38,820 nucleotides of DNA from assembly GCA_031551625.1 (NCBI GenBank), contig JAVBNJ010000043.1, positions 1 through 38,820 on the forward strand, in the 5' to 3' direction. The translations under genes were made by a program, and so were the position numbers. The DNA is from JAVBNJ01 sp031551625. Its GTDB lineage: Bacteria; Bacteroidota; Bacteroidia; Bacteroidales; UBA932. Positions within the stretch are counted from its first letter, which is position 1. Each line of letters begins with the position of its first letter. The notes beneath the pieces are model-generated. The model was not told the DNA's origin, did not search any database, and saw only the letters and a program-made list of their open reading frames with translations. Of the stretch, positions 1 through 7,232 are shown piece after piece.

Positions 1-2
1 GC

Positions 3-707
3 GCGTATACCACTATCGGAAGCACCACTGCAGCCAGCGGCGGCGACGGGCGCATTACTTACCAGTGGCTACGGAATGGAAGTGTTATTAGTGGCGCCAC
101 GGCTACAACTTATTTACCTACGCAGGCGGGAACCTATACACGGCAGGCGAAAGACGGTACCTGCAATACAACATGGGTTACTTCTACCGGTTCGTGGGTA
201 GTAACGGTGGTTAGCGTTCCGGCGGTACCGACCTTGAGTGCCACCACTACCTGCGAAGGAACAGCGATTACCTTCACTGCCGCCGCGAGCGGTGTGACCG
301 GTTATGATTGGTCGGGAGCGGGCGTAACCGCCGGTTCGGCCACGGCGGCCACCCGTGCGTCGACCGCCACAACGGCAGGTAGCTATGTAGCACAAGTACG
401 TTCGTACTTGACAAGCAGCGGCATTACCTGCTTCAGTGCGTACACGTCGAATGTAACGGGTGTGATTGTAGCTATCCCTGCGGTGCCGACGCTGACGGAG
501 AATGGGCCTAAATGCGAAGGCACAGCGATTACCTTTACCAGCACTGCCGTAACAGGCGCCTCGGGCTACCAATGGGCAGGGGCGGGAGTAACAGCCAGCA
601 CAGGTACAGCACGAACGGCTACCTCAAACGCCACTACTGCCGGTAGCTATGTAGCAAGGGTGCGCGCATATATCACCGCCGGCGGAAAGACCTGCTCCAG
701 CGCCTAG
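3..707 (+). CDS. Secreted Ig-like repeat protein, N-terminal fragment (5' partial, ends at internal amber)
   Basis: The reading frame is open from the first bases of the window, so the true start lies upstream. Codons from position 3 read as a Ser/Thr/Gly-rich Ig-like domain (about residues 1-70), followed from 219 by tandem units of about 87 residues, each opening with P-x-V-P-x-L and holding one Cys after a Thr-rich strand and one near the end (I-T/S-C-x-S-A-Y). The two cysteines per unit suggest a disulfide and an extracytoplasmic location. The frame stops at TAG 705-707, where every sister unit has TAC or TAT (Tyr), and then continues open to 1709. It is therefore one gene broken by a point nonsense mutation, a sequencing error, or a suppressed stop. 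Function unknown; a surface or adhesin-like role is inference. Confidence 0.7.
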   Translation, partial: AYTTIGSTTAASGGDGRITYQWLRNGSVISGATATTYLPTQAGTYTRQAKDGTCNTTWVTSTGSWVVTVVSVPAVPTLSATTTCEGTAITFTAAASGVTGYDWSGAGVTAGSATAATRASTATTAGSYVAQVRSYLTSSGITCFSAYTSNVTGVIVAIPAVPTLTENGPKCEGTAITFTSTAVTGASGYQWAGAGVTASTGTARTATSNATTAGSYVARVRAYITAGGKTCSSA

Positions 708-1262
708 ACCTCTGATGTAACAGGGGTGATTGTAGATATACCTAATGTGCCGACATTAACAGCTACGACCACTTGTGCAGGAACGGCTGTTACTTTTACG
801 GCTTCTTCTGTGAGCGGAGCGACGGGCTACCAGTGGGCCGGAACAGGAGTAGCCGCTAGTTCGGGTACCGCCCGGACAAAAGCTTCGAATGCCACGACGG
901 CAGGAAATTATGTAGCACAAGTACGTTCGTACATTACAGCAAGCGGTATCAGTTGTTTCAGCGCATACACTTCCAATGTAACGGGTGTGATTGTGGCAAC
1001 ACCTGCGGTGCCAATCCTTACACAGGATGGCCCCGAATGTGTTGGTACCGCTATTACGTTTACCACTTCTTCTGTGAGCGGGGCAACGGGCTACCAATGG
1101 AATGGCACAGGTGTAACAGCAAGTTCGGGTACGGCTCGAACAACAACATCTAAAACAACAACTGCCGGGAGTTATATAGCACAGGTGCGTGCGTACAGGA
1201 CGGCAAGCGGTATTACCTGCTACAGCGCCTATACGGCAAATGTAACAGGAGTGATTAATGCG
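219..1262 (+). repeat. Four tandem ~261-bp repeats encoding Ig-like units
   Basis: The units run 219-476, 477-740, 741-1001 and 1002-1262 (86, 88, 87 and 87 codons). All begin P-(A/N)-V-P and end near N-V-T-G-V-I. Blocks such as ACGGCAGGTAGCTATGTAGC recur nearly unchanged, so the array could recombine and vary in copy number. Confidence 0.85.
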
Positions 1263-1709
1263 CCAGGCGCACGCGATGCCGCGCCTCATGTTACATGTGG
1301 ATGTGTTAGTGGGTTAATAGCGGTAAATGGTTATTGCCGGAATTTAGCTGCAGATGGGGCTTCTAGCTATACAGGATGCGGAGTTGAATTAAAATTGAAT
1401 CCTACTGCTACTGCTGTTTCTTATTCTGAGACAACGTGTCCCTCAGGATGGCGCTTACCGACAGCAACAGAAGCAAAATGTGCTTATAATGCGGTTATTT
1501 GGAGACCTTCTAACGTAGACTATATTTGGACTAGCACCGTTAGTGGCTGCGATGGTGGAGTCGCAGGAAACACTCATTGTGCCTTGCATGTTAAAGATAT
1601 TAATTGCTATGTGGCTTGTTATGACGGGCCGGGAGACTACATTAATGCCGGAAAAACGTGGGCGGTACCAAATACCCATACATCAGGCGCCATTTATTGT
1701 GTGAGATAA
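708..1709 (+). CDS. Secreted Ig-like repeat protein, C-terminal part with FISUMP-like domain
   Basis: Same frame as the fragment ending at 707. It holds the last residues of repeat 2, repeats 3 and 4 (741-1262), then a Cys-rich C-terminal domain of about 148 residues containing YCRNLAADGASSYTG, TCPSGWRLPT and a terminal YCVR. The CPSGWRLP and final x-C-x-R signatures are those of the Fibrobacter succinogenes major paralogous domain (FISUMP, TIGR02145), which is found at the C-terminus of secreted Bacteroidota proteins. The gene at 33483 carries a clearly related domain. An independent start could only be an internal codon such as ATT/ATG near 726 and would lack a signal peptide, so this part is probably expressed only by readthrough or from an intact allele. 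A strong terminator follows. Confidence 0.65.
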   Translation, partial: TSDVTGVIVDIPNVPTLTATTTCAGTAVTFTASSVSGATGYQWAGTGVAASSGTARTKASNATTAGNYVAQVRSYITASGISCFSAYTSNVTGVIVATPAVPILTQDGPECVGTAITFTTSSVSGATGYQWNGTGVTASSGTARTTTSKTTTAGSYIAQVRAYRTASGITCYSAYTANVTGVINAPGARDAAPHVTCGCVSGLIAVNGYCRNLAADGASSYTGCGVELKLNPTATAVSYSETTCPSGWRLPTATEAKCAYNAVIWRPSNVDYIWTSTVSGCDGGVAGNTHCALHVKDINCYVACYDGPGDYINAGKTWAVPNTHTSGAIYCVR

Positions 1710-1731
1710 CGTCGTTGATCGGTACCTGGAA

Positions 1732-1773
1732 AATGCAAAAAACGCGAAAAAAATATTTCGCGTTTTTTGCATT
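1732..1773 (+). terminator. Rho-independent terminator of the repeat protein
   Basis: Perfect inverted repeat 1732-1749 / 1756-1773 (18 bp, core CGCG flanked by A and T runs) around a 6-nt loop, 23 bp after the stop codon. A runs before and T runs after make it look bidirectional. Confidence 0.85.
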
Positions 1774-1885
1774 AGCGCGTAATTGTATTAATTTTCTCTC
1801 TTTTGCAGGAACTCTCAATTTATACGTAGCGCACTTTAACTTGTGTTATCTTTTGTTATAGTAGCTTAAAAACTGCCGTAAAGGT

Positions 1886-1979
1886 TTGCCGGGGGTGGAG
1901 TAGCAGCAAGTCCGGGTACTACACGAAAACGTCTCCGGAAGCAATAAATGCAGGTAATTATATAACGTCAGTGTATTAA
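1886..1979 (+). pseudogene. Decayed orphan copy of the Ig-like repeat unit
   Basis: Beyond the terminator, codons from 1888 read A-G-G-G-V-A-A-S-P-G-T-T-R-K and, after a frame change near 1930, S-P-E-A-I-N-A-G-N-Y-I-T-S-V-Y-stop. This matches the middle of repeat 3 (W-A-G-T-G-V-A-A-S-S-G-T-A-R-T ... T-T-A-G-N-Y-V-A-Q-V). It has no start codon and at least one frameshift. The 1710-2011 interval holds otherwise only the terminator and the promoter of the next gene. Confidence 0.65.
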
Positions 1980-1999
1980 TGATTGTATAGGATTTTTTA

Positions 2000-2007
2000 T
2001 ATCTTTG
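2000..2007 (+). promoter_or_regulatory. -7 element TATCTTTG for the TPR lipoprotein
   Basis: Exact match to Bacteroidetes TAnnTTTG. It ends only 4 nt before the ATG at 2012, so the transcript would be leaderless or nearly so. Confidence 0.55.
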
Positions 2008-2011
2008 TACA

Positions 2012-3751
2012 ATGAAATTTTCTACAATCAAAATTTTTAGCGGGCTGTTGCTCGTAGGGTTAGTGGTGGCATCGTGTGCATCGAAGAAGAATGCAGCACG
2101 TTCGCTGCCTGTGTCCGATCCGGCAAAAGTGAAGCGGCTAAGCGATAATAAGCAGTTGGAAAAGCAGGTATATTTCTCCGAAGCGATGAAGCATTATGAG
2201 ATGTATGATTGGGAAACAGCCGAGAAGTTGTTTCGCAAAACCATCAGCATAGACCCGGGGTGCGATGCTTGTTTCTATGAACTGGCCAACATTTATTTCC
2301 GCTCGGGCTACCTGCTCAGCGGGGTGTCGCTTAGCGAATCGGCGGTACGGTTAGATTCTTCGAATTTCTGGTACCGCGTGCAGCTGGCGCAGTTCTACGC
2401 TGCGGTGCGCGAATACGATAAGTCTACCAAAGAATACGAATATTTGCTTACACAACGTCCGGGAATGGAAGATTTATATTTTGACCTGACTACACTTTAC
2501 ATCCGGCAGAACAGGCTCGATAGTGCACTGACGTTGCTCGACAGTGCCGACCGTAAAATCGGTTACTCGGAACAATCAGCTGTTGCACGCTTCGAAATAT
2601 TGCGCGCGCAAGAAAAAAACGACGATGCATTGACTGTATTGGAGCGTTTGACCGATGAGTTTCCCGAAGCACGCTATTATTCGATGTTGGGTGAACAATA
2701 TGCTAACCAGCAACGAGACTCGCTGGCATTGCAAATGTACGACAATGCATTGGCGATTGATCCCGATTATACTCCCGCCCTGCTTGGCGAAACGGATTTC
2801 TACCGTCGCCGCGGACTTTTCGACACCTATTTTGCGAAAATGTATGTATTGTATGCGAACAAAAACGTGGAGCAGGAATATAAAATCGATTATTTGTCGA
2901 CGATGATGCAGATACCGCAGTTTACACAAACATTCGCTTCGCAAATGGACACCGTGTTTGCCGAGTTGCGCACACCGCCCGATTCGCTTACCGAGCCGCT
3001 ATATGCTTCGTACCTGATGCAAACACGGCAGATTGACTCGGCTGTAGCAATACTCAAAAATAATGTACACAACAACCTCAATAACCTTGATGCATGGCAG
3101 CGTTATTTGGCTATTGAGTATTACGTGAACGAGTGGGACACGTTGAACAATGCGGCAAGTAAAGCGCTGGAGATATTTCCGGACAATACCGATTTCATGA
3201 GTATGAAAGCAATAGCGCTATGGCAAACCAACCGTGAGAAAGAGGCTATTACATGGCTGGAAAAAACGCTGCCGCTTACGAAAGACAAGAAGGAAAAAAC
3301 ACTGGAAATTTATTCGATGCTCGGCGATTTGTACCACAGCATCAACAATTCGAAAAAAGCGTATGAATATTACGAGAAAGCATTGGCGATTGACAGTACT
3401 AATATTTTAGTTTTAAACAACTATGCCTACTACCTGAGTGAAGAAAATAAAAATCTCGACAAGGCCTATGCCATGAGCAAGAAAGCGATTGAAGCGGAGC
3501 CCGACAATGCAACGTATCTTGATACATTCGGTTGGATTTTGTATAAAATGGGTAAAGCGATTGAGGCAAAAGCCATCTTTCGCCACGCTATGCTCTATGG
3601 AGGCAAAGAGAGTGCCGTAATACTCGACCACTATGGCGATGTTTTAAACGAACTGGGCGAAAAAGACATGGCTGTTATCTATTGGGATTTGTCAATACAA
3701 AAAGAACCGAACCCTAAGGTATCCGAGAAAATCAAGCATGCTAATAAATAA
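2012..3751 (+). CDS. TPR-repeat lipoprotein
   Basis: 579-residue protein with a type II signal peptide: M-K-F start, hydrophobic stretch 8-20, lipobox V-V-A-S-C with Cys22. The rest is a chain of tetratricopeptide repeats (for example Y-x-M-Y-D-W-E-T-A-E-K-L-F-R-K near residues 65-80, A-Y-E-Y-Y-E-K-A-L-A-I-D near 450, and A-Y-A-M-S-K-K-A-I near 485). Such lipoproteins are scaffolds at the cell envelope, outer-membrane anchored in Bacteroidota. The start is fixed by the signal peptide. It overlaps the following EnvC-like gene by 14 bp, so the two are translationally coupled, and a joint role in cell-wall turnover or division is likely. The precise partner is unknown. Confidence 0.85.
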   Translation: MKFSTIKIFSGLLLVGLVVASCASKKNAARSLPVSDPAKVKRLSDNKQLEKQVYFSEAMKHYEMYDWETAEKLFRKTISIDPGCDACFYELANIYFRSGYLLSGVSLSESAVRLDSSNFWYRVQLAQFYAAVREYDKSTKEYEYLLTQRPGMEDLYFDLTTLYIRQNRLDSALTLLDSADRKIGYSEQSAVARFEILRAQEKNDDALTVLERLTDEFPEARYYSMLGEQYANQQRDSLALQMYDNALAIDPDYTPALLGETDFYRRRGLFDTYFAKMYVLYANKNVEQEYKIDYLSTMMQIPQFTQTFASQMDTVFAELRTPPDSLTEPLYASYLMQTRQIDSAVAILKNNVHNNLNNLDAWQRYLAIEYYVNEWDTLNNAASKALEIFPDNTDFMSMKAIALWQTNREKEAITWLEKTLPLTKDKKEKTLEIYSMLGDLYHSINNSKKAYEYYEKALAIDSTNILVLNNYAYYLSEENKNLDKAYAMSKKAIEAEPDNATYLDTFGWILYKMGKAIEAKAIFRHAMLYGGKESAVILDHYGDVLNELGEKDMAVIYWDLSIQKEPNPKVSEKIKHANK

Positions 3752-4973
3752 AAAAGTGAGTAAACGGTTTTTATATTGTTTGTTTTTGTTGATGTGTGTT
3801 GCCGGAACGGCAGCAGGGCAAAAGCTTACCGAATTGAATAAACGGCTCAAAAAAGCACAAGAAGAAATTGCTTACATTACCCAGTTGCAGAAAAAAGTAT
3901 CGGCCGACAAAAAAAACAATTTGCAACAGTTGGAGTTGACGCAAGCAAAAATAAAAGCGCGCAAACAAATGGTCGCCGACATGGATGCGCAAATCCACTT
4001 GTTGGAAGCCGATTTAGGCAAGAAACAGGACGATGTGGTGGAATTGCGGGGAACTCTCGGCGAACTAAAAAAATCGTATGAACAACTACTTTACCAAGCC
4101 TACAAGAACCGTGACCAACGGTTGTGGTTGATGTTTATCCTTTCGAGTAATGATGTGAGTTTGGCTTACCGCCGTTGGCAGTATTTCAAGAATTATTCGG
4201 AATACATCAATGAACAAGCGGTAAAAATACAGCAAACATCAGATAAACTGAGCACCGAAATTGTAACATTGAACGAGAAGAAAGAAAATTTGACCAGGCA
4301 CCGGAAAGCGCGCGAGCAGGAAGTGAGTTCGTTGCAAAAAGACGAGACTGAAGCACAGGAAATGAGTAAAAAACTTTCCTCGCAAGAGAAAGAATTGGCC
4401 AAAAAGATGGCTACCCAACGTAAGGCCATTGAAAAAATAAACCAGCAAATCGAAAAAATTATTGCCGAGCAAGCGCGCAAAGATGCCGAAGAGCGGGCGC
4501 GCAAGGCAGCGCAACAGCAGCAGAAAGGCGGCACACCTGAACTGCCGGTAGTCGACCAGGTACTGTCAGGCAAGTTTGAGAGTAACCGCGGCAAGTTGCC
4601 GTGGCCTGTGGGCAAAGGAGTGATTACCGGAAAATTTGGCAAGCACTACCATCCCGTATACAAAAATATTGAGTTGCCGCCAAACAACGGTATTGATATT
4701 ACGACGGAAGACAATAGTAATGTACGTTGCGTGTTCGAGGGTGTAGTGAAACAAATTTTTGTGGTACCGGGCCGGCATAACTGTGTGCTGGTGCAGCACG
4801 GTACCTACTACACTCTCTATTGCCAGTTGGCCAGCGTAAGTATAAAAGTAGGCGATACACTCAACACCGGGCAAACTATCGGTACCGTGTTTACGACCGA
4901 TTCGGCAGTGGTACATTTTGAAATCTGGAAAGGCACCAATAAGGTAGACCCTGAAGTCTGGTTAAAAAAATAA
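3738..4973 (+). CDS. EnvC-like murein hydrolase activator (degenerate M23/LytM)
   Basis: 411 residues: signal peptide (about 1-28), long coiled coil rich in K/E/Q/L (about 29-260), then a LytM/M23 fold (about 290-411). Metal-binding residues of active M23 enzymes are missing: the usual H-x-G-x-D-I reads N-N-G-I-D-I, the Y-x-H-L position reads Y-C-Q-L, and the H-x-H motif is V-V-H-F-E-I with only one His. This is the pattern of EnvC/NlpD-type proteins, which activate amidases instead of cutting peptidoglycan themselves. Length and coiled coil fit EnvC (about 420 residues). Its ATG lies inside the end of the TPR lipoprotein gene, implying one operon. That it activates a specific amidase is inference. 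Confidence 0.8.
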   Translation: MLINKKVSKRFLYCLFLLMCVAGTAAGQKLTELNKRLKKAQEEIAYITQLQKKVSADKKNNLQQLELTQAKIKARKQMVADMDAQIHLLEADLGKKQDDVVELRGTLGELKKSYEQLLYQAYKNRDQRLWLMFILSSNDVSLAYRRWQYFKNYSEYINEQAVKIQQTSDKLSTEIVTLNEKKENLTRHRKAREQEVSSLQKDETEAQEMSKKLSSQEKELAKKMATQRKAIEKINQQIEKIIAEQARKDAEERARKAAQQQQKGGTPELPVVDQVLSGKFESNRGKLPWPVGKGVITGKFGKHYHPVYKNIELPPNNGIDITTEDNSNVRCVFEGVVKQIFVVPGRHNCVLVQHGTYYTLYCQLASVSIKVGDTLNTGQTIGTVFTTDSAVVHFEIWKGTNKVDPEVWLKK

Positions 4974-4999
4974 AAAAGCGCCTGATTTCAAGCGCTTTT
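4974..4999 (+). terminator. Terminator after the EnvC-like gene
   Basis: AAAAGCGC (4974-4981) pairs with GCGCTTTT (4992-4999) around a 10-nt loop. It starts immediately after the stop codon and abuts the tRNA-Asp fragment at 5000. Confidence 0.75.
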
Positions 5000-5016
5000 G
5001 CGGTCTGGACGGGACT
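5000..5016. repeat. tRNA-Asp 3'-end fragment, putative distal att site
   Basis: Seventeen bases identical to 8188-8204, the 3' end of the intact tRNA-Asp gene (1 flanking base, discriminator, acceptor strand and half of the T arm), in the same orientation. A duplicated tRNA 3' end at the far side of accessory genes is the classical footprint of site-specific integration. Identity stops at 5017. Confidence 0.65.
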
Positions 5017-5211
5017 AAAAGCCTATTCGCCGCCAATTGTATTTCAATAAGTTACACTCGCAAAAAAATTGGGTAACCGATTTTGCACCCTAAAACTTTA
5101 GCTTCAAAAAGTGTCAAATCGTATGCTGCAAAGTTAATGAATTTTCTTGAGTTAACAAAGGGTTGCAGGCTATTTTATGAACAGGTTCACAACATTTTGT
5201 TTATTGCGATA

Positions 5212-5243
5212 TCGTTTCGAACGAGTATTATTCGTTATCTTTG
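5212..5243 (+). promoter_or_regulatory. Promoter and possible operator of the AlbA_2 gene
   Basis: TATCTTTG at 5236-5243 matches the -7 element, 24 nt before the ATG. Immediately upstream is the palindrome TCGTT-tcg-AACGA (5212-5224), which could be an operator for the adjacent DNA-binding protein; that is inference. The rest of 5017-5211 shows no gene. Confidence 0.5.
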
Positions 5244-5267
5244 CACATCGAATTGAGCCGATAACAG

Positions 5268-6611
5268 ATGAGCACCGAAACAAACCGCATAGAATACAAA
5301 CGACAACTTACCGATGATTTGGAAAAAGAAGCCGTGGCATTTCTAAATTACCACGAAGGCGGTGTGTTGTATATCGGTATTGACAAACACGGAAATCCAT
5401 TTCCTATTGCCGATATTGACGGGGACATGCTTAAAATTAAAGACCGGTTGAAGAATAATATTCTTCCCTCTTGCTTGGGTTTGTTTGATGTGGCAGTCGA
5501 AAAGAAAGCAGGTCAAAATGTGATTAAAATCACGTTTGCCAGCGGCACCGAAAAGCCTTACTACATCAAGAAACACGGCATGTCCGAAAAAGGTTGTTTC
5601 ATCCGTGTGGGAACAGCCGCGGAGCCGATGCCGGTGCGAATGATAGAATCTTTATTTGCCAAGCGCACGCGCAATTCCATTGGCAAAATTAAATCGAATA
5701 AACAAAATTTGTCGTTCGAGCAACTGCGAATTTATTATGATAGCGTTGGTAAAACACTGAATGACCAATTCGCTACCAATTTGGAATTACTTACGGAAGA
5801 AGGGCAATATAACTATGCAGCTTACTTGCTTTCCGACATCAACAATATGTCGATAAAAGTGGCCAAATACAACGGGCTTGACCGTGTAGATTTGGCTGAA
5901 AATAACGAATACGGCTATTGTTCTTTGATTAAAGCCACGAAGCAAGTATTGGATAAGGTGGAGGTTGAAAATAAAACGTTAGCCAAAATCACGTCGAAAG
6001 AGCGAATAGAAAAACGGCTGTGGAGTTCGGTTGCTTTACGCGAAGCGATTATCAATGCCATTGTGCATAATGACTACACCTCGGAAGTTCCGCCTAAATT
6101 TGAGTTTTTCGACGACCGTTTTGAAATTACCTCGTATGGTGGTTTACCACAAGGATTAGAAGAAAGCGAATTTTTTAATGGCATTTCAATTCCTCGCAAC
6201 AAAGAACTAATGCGCGTTTTCAGAGATGTGGATTTGGTAGAACATTTGGGTTCCGGCATTCCGCGAATTTTGCAACACTACGGAAAAGAATGTTTCAAAT
6301 TCTCCACTAACTTTTTGCGGATGACTTTCCCGTCGGCCGAGCCGATTACCCCGCAAGTTACCCCGCAAGTTACCCCGCAAGTTACCCCGCAAGTTGTTCA
6401 ATTGGTAAAGGTATTAGATGGGGAAATGAATCGTCAAGAAATACAAACAAAATTGAGTCTTGCAGATAGAGAGCACTTTAGAAAAAGCTATCTACAACCA
6501 GCCTTGGAGCAAGGCCTCATCGAAATGAACCTACCAGATAAACCAAGAAGCGGCTTACAGAAATACCGCTTATCAGAAGCAGGCAAGCAACTAAAGCTGT
6601 CACTGAAATAA
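5268..6611 (+). CDS. AlbA_2 (Schlafen-type) domain ATP-binding regulator
   Basis: 447 residues. Residues about 8-125 form the AlbA_2/Schlafen-like domain (E-Y-K-R near the start, F-L-N-Y-H-E-G-G-V-L-Y-I-G-I-D, later C-F-I-R-V-G-T-A). Residues about 250-350 resemble the GHKL ATPase module of this family (R-E-A-I-I-N-A-I-V-H-N-D-Y, then F-E-I-T-S-Y-G-G-L-P and E-H-L-G-S-G-I-P-R-I). A linker of four T-P-Q-V units follows (about 361-376), then a winged-helix C-terminus (about 378-447). Members are usually called ATP-binding proteins, putative transcriptional regulators or RecG-related, and are frequent in mobile and defence islands. It is the only plus-strand gene of the tRNA-Asp island. Its target is unknown; autoregulation is possible. 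Confidence 0.8.
   Translation: MSTETNRIEYKRQLTDDLEKEAVAFLNYHEGGVLYIGIDKHGNPFPIADIDGDMLKIKDRLKNNILPSCLGLFDVAVEKKAGQNVIKITFASGTEKPYYIKKHGMSEKGCFIRVGTAAEPMPVRMIESLFAKRTRNSIGKIKSNKQNLSFEQLRIYYDSVGKTLNDQFATNLELLTEEGQYNYAAYLLSDINNMSIKVAKYNGLDRVDLAENNEYGYCSLIKATKQVLDKVEVENKTLAKITSKERIEKRLWSSVALREAIINAIVHNDYTSEVPPKFEFFDDRFEITSYGGLPQGLEESEFFNGISIPRNKELMRVFRDVDLVEHLGSGIPRILQHYGKECFKFSTNFLRMTFPSAEPITPQVTPQVTPQVTPQVVQLVKVLDGEMNRQEIQTKLSLADREHFRKSYLQPALEQGLIEMNLPDKPRSGLQKYRLSEAGKQLKLSLK
6348..6395 (+). repeat. Four perfect 12-bp tandem repeats inside the AlbA_2 gene
   Basis: The unit ACCCCGCAAGTT is repeated four times without a mismatch and encodes T-P-Q-V x4 between the ATPase module and the winged helix. 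The unit is a multiple of three, so slippage would change linker length without breaking the frame. Confidence 0.9.
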
Positions 6612-6619
6612 ATTTTCAA

Positions 6620-7221
6620 TTAGCTTATATGTTGTGTGCTTGACGCATAACAGTCCAAGAAATGCATCAGAAAAGTATTCAATGTGTTAAAGGTTTTCGT
6701 TTGCTCAACAACTCTATCTACGGGCTTAATTCCATGAGCAAAATTATTTCGTATTCTGCATGTAATAATCATAAGTGCTTCTATTTTTTCCACATGAGTT
6801 TTAGATTTGAATTTAAAAGCACTTCTATTACCGTTGCTCTATCGCTCCCTAAACGATTCGCAAGTATTTGGAATTCTTCGGCCTCTTGCCCTCCTTGAAC
6901 GTATCTATTAGTAAAGTATGTAAAACATTCTTCATAGTTCAGTGAAGACGCTTTTTCTGTATTACTGCTTAACTTTAAAAAAGGACGTAACACTTTATTT
7001 TGAAATTTAGAGTATGCAGTGGCCTCCATTAACGAACGAACTGTTTCTTCAAAAATATTCCATAGAAGTAGAAAATTTCTAATAGGAACAACGTCTGCGT
7101 TGCCTAGATAAACAGGATATCTATTATTTATCCATTTTAAAACATCGTCGTTTGTAAACAAACCAGATTGTTTACGTAGTTTTATTGAGATTTCTTTACA
7201 ATATTTAAATCGTCTAGGCAT
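6620..7221 (-). CDS. HEPN-like protein, possible -1 frameshift gene
   Basis: The zero frame from ATG 7221 stops at 6781-6783 (146 residues). The -1 frame then continues without a gap: after the heptamer T-TTA-AAT (6817-6811) it reads F-K-S-K-T-H-V-E-K-I-E-A-L-M-I-I-T-C-R-I-R-N-N-F-A-H-G and runs to a TAA at 6622-6620, giving a total of about 200 residues. R-N-N-F-A-H is an Rx4H motif with Asn after Arg, the catalytic signature of HEPN ribonucleases, placed near the C-terminus in a helical context as in HEPN toxins. It follows the 199-aa gene by 11 bp in one operon. The shift could be programmed, or a simple indel that inactivated the gene. HEPN assignment is by motif only; the N-terminal part is unrecognised. 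Confidence 0.55.
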
Positions 7222-7232
7222 AGTCCTGAGCG

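Noticed and set aside
705..707. Amber codon as pyrrolysine or other programmed recoding
   Set aside because: No recoding machinery or signal is visible, and sister repeats simply encode Tyr; a point mutation or error is simpler.
114..1289. Long minus-strand ORFs (114-572, 756-1289) opposite the repeat protein
   Set aside because: They are Cys/Arg-rich shadows of the tandem repeats, without signal or family features; the plus frame carries the conserved periodicity.
1658..1861. 67-aa plus-strand ORF across the terminator
   Set aside because: It overlaps the real C-terminus in another frame and runs through the 18-bp terminator stem; no conserved sequence.
6348..6395. Tandem 12-mers as a CRISPR-like array
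   Set aside because: Units are contiguous with no spacers and lie in frame inside a gene. No CRISPR array or cas gene is visible in the window.
6662..6898. 78-aa plus-strand ORF after the AlbA_2 gene
   Set aside because: It is antisense to the HEPN-like gene, whose minus frames carry the recognisable motif.
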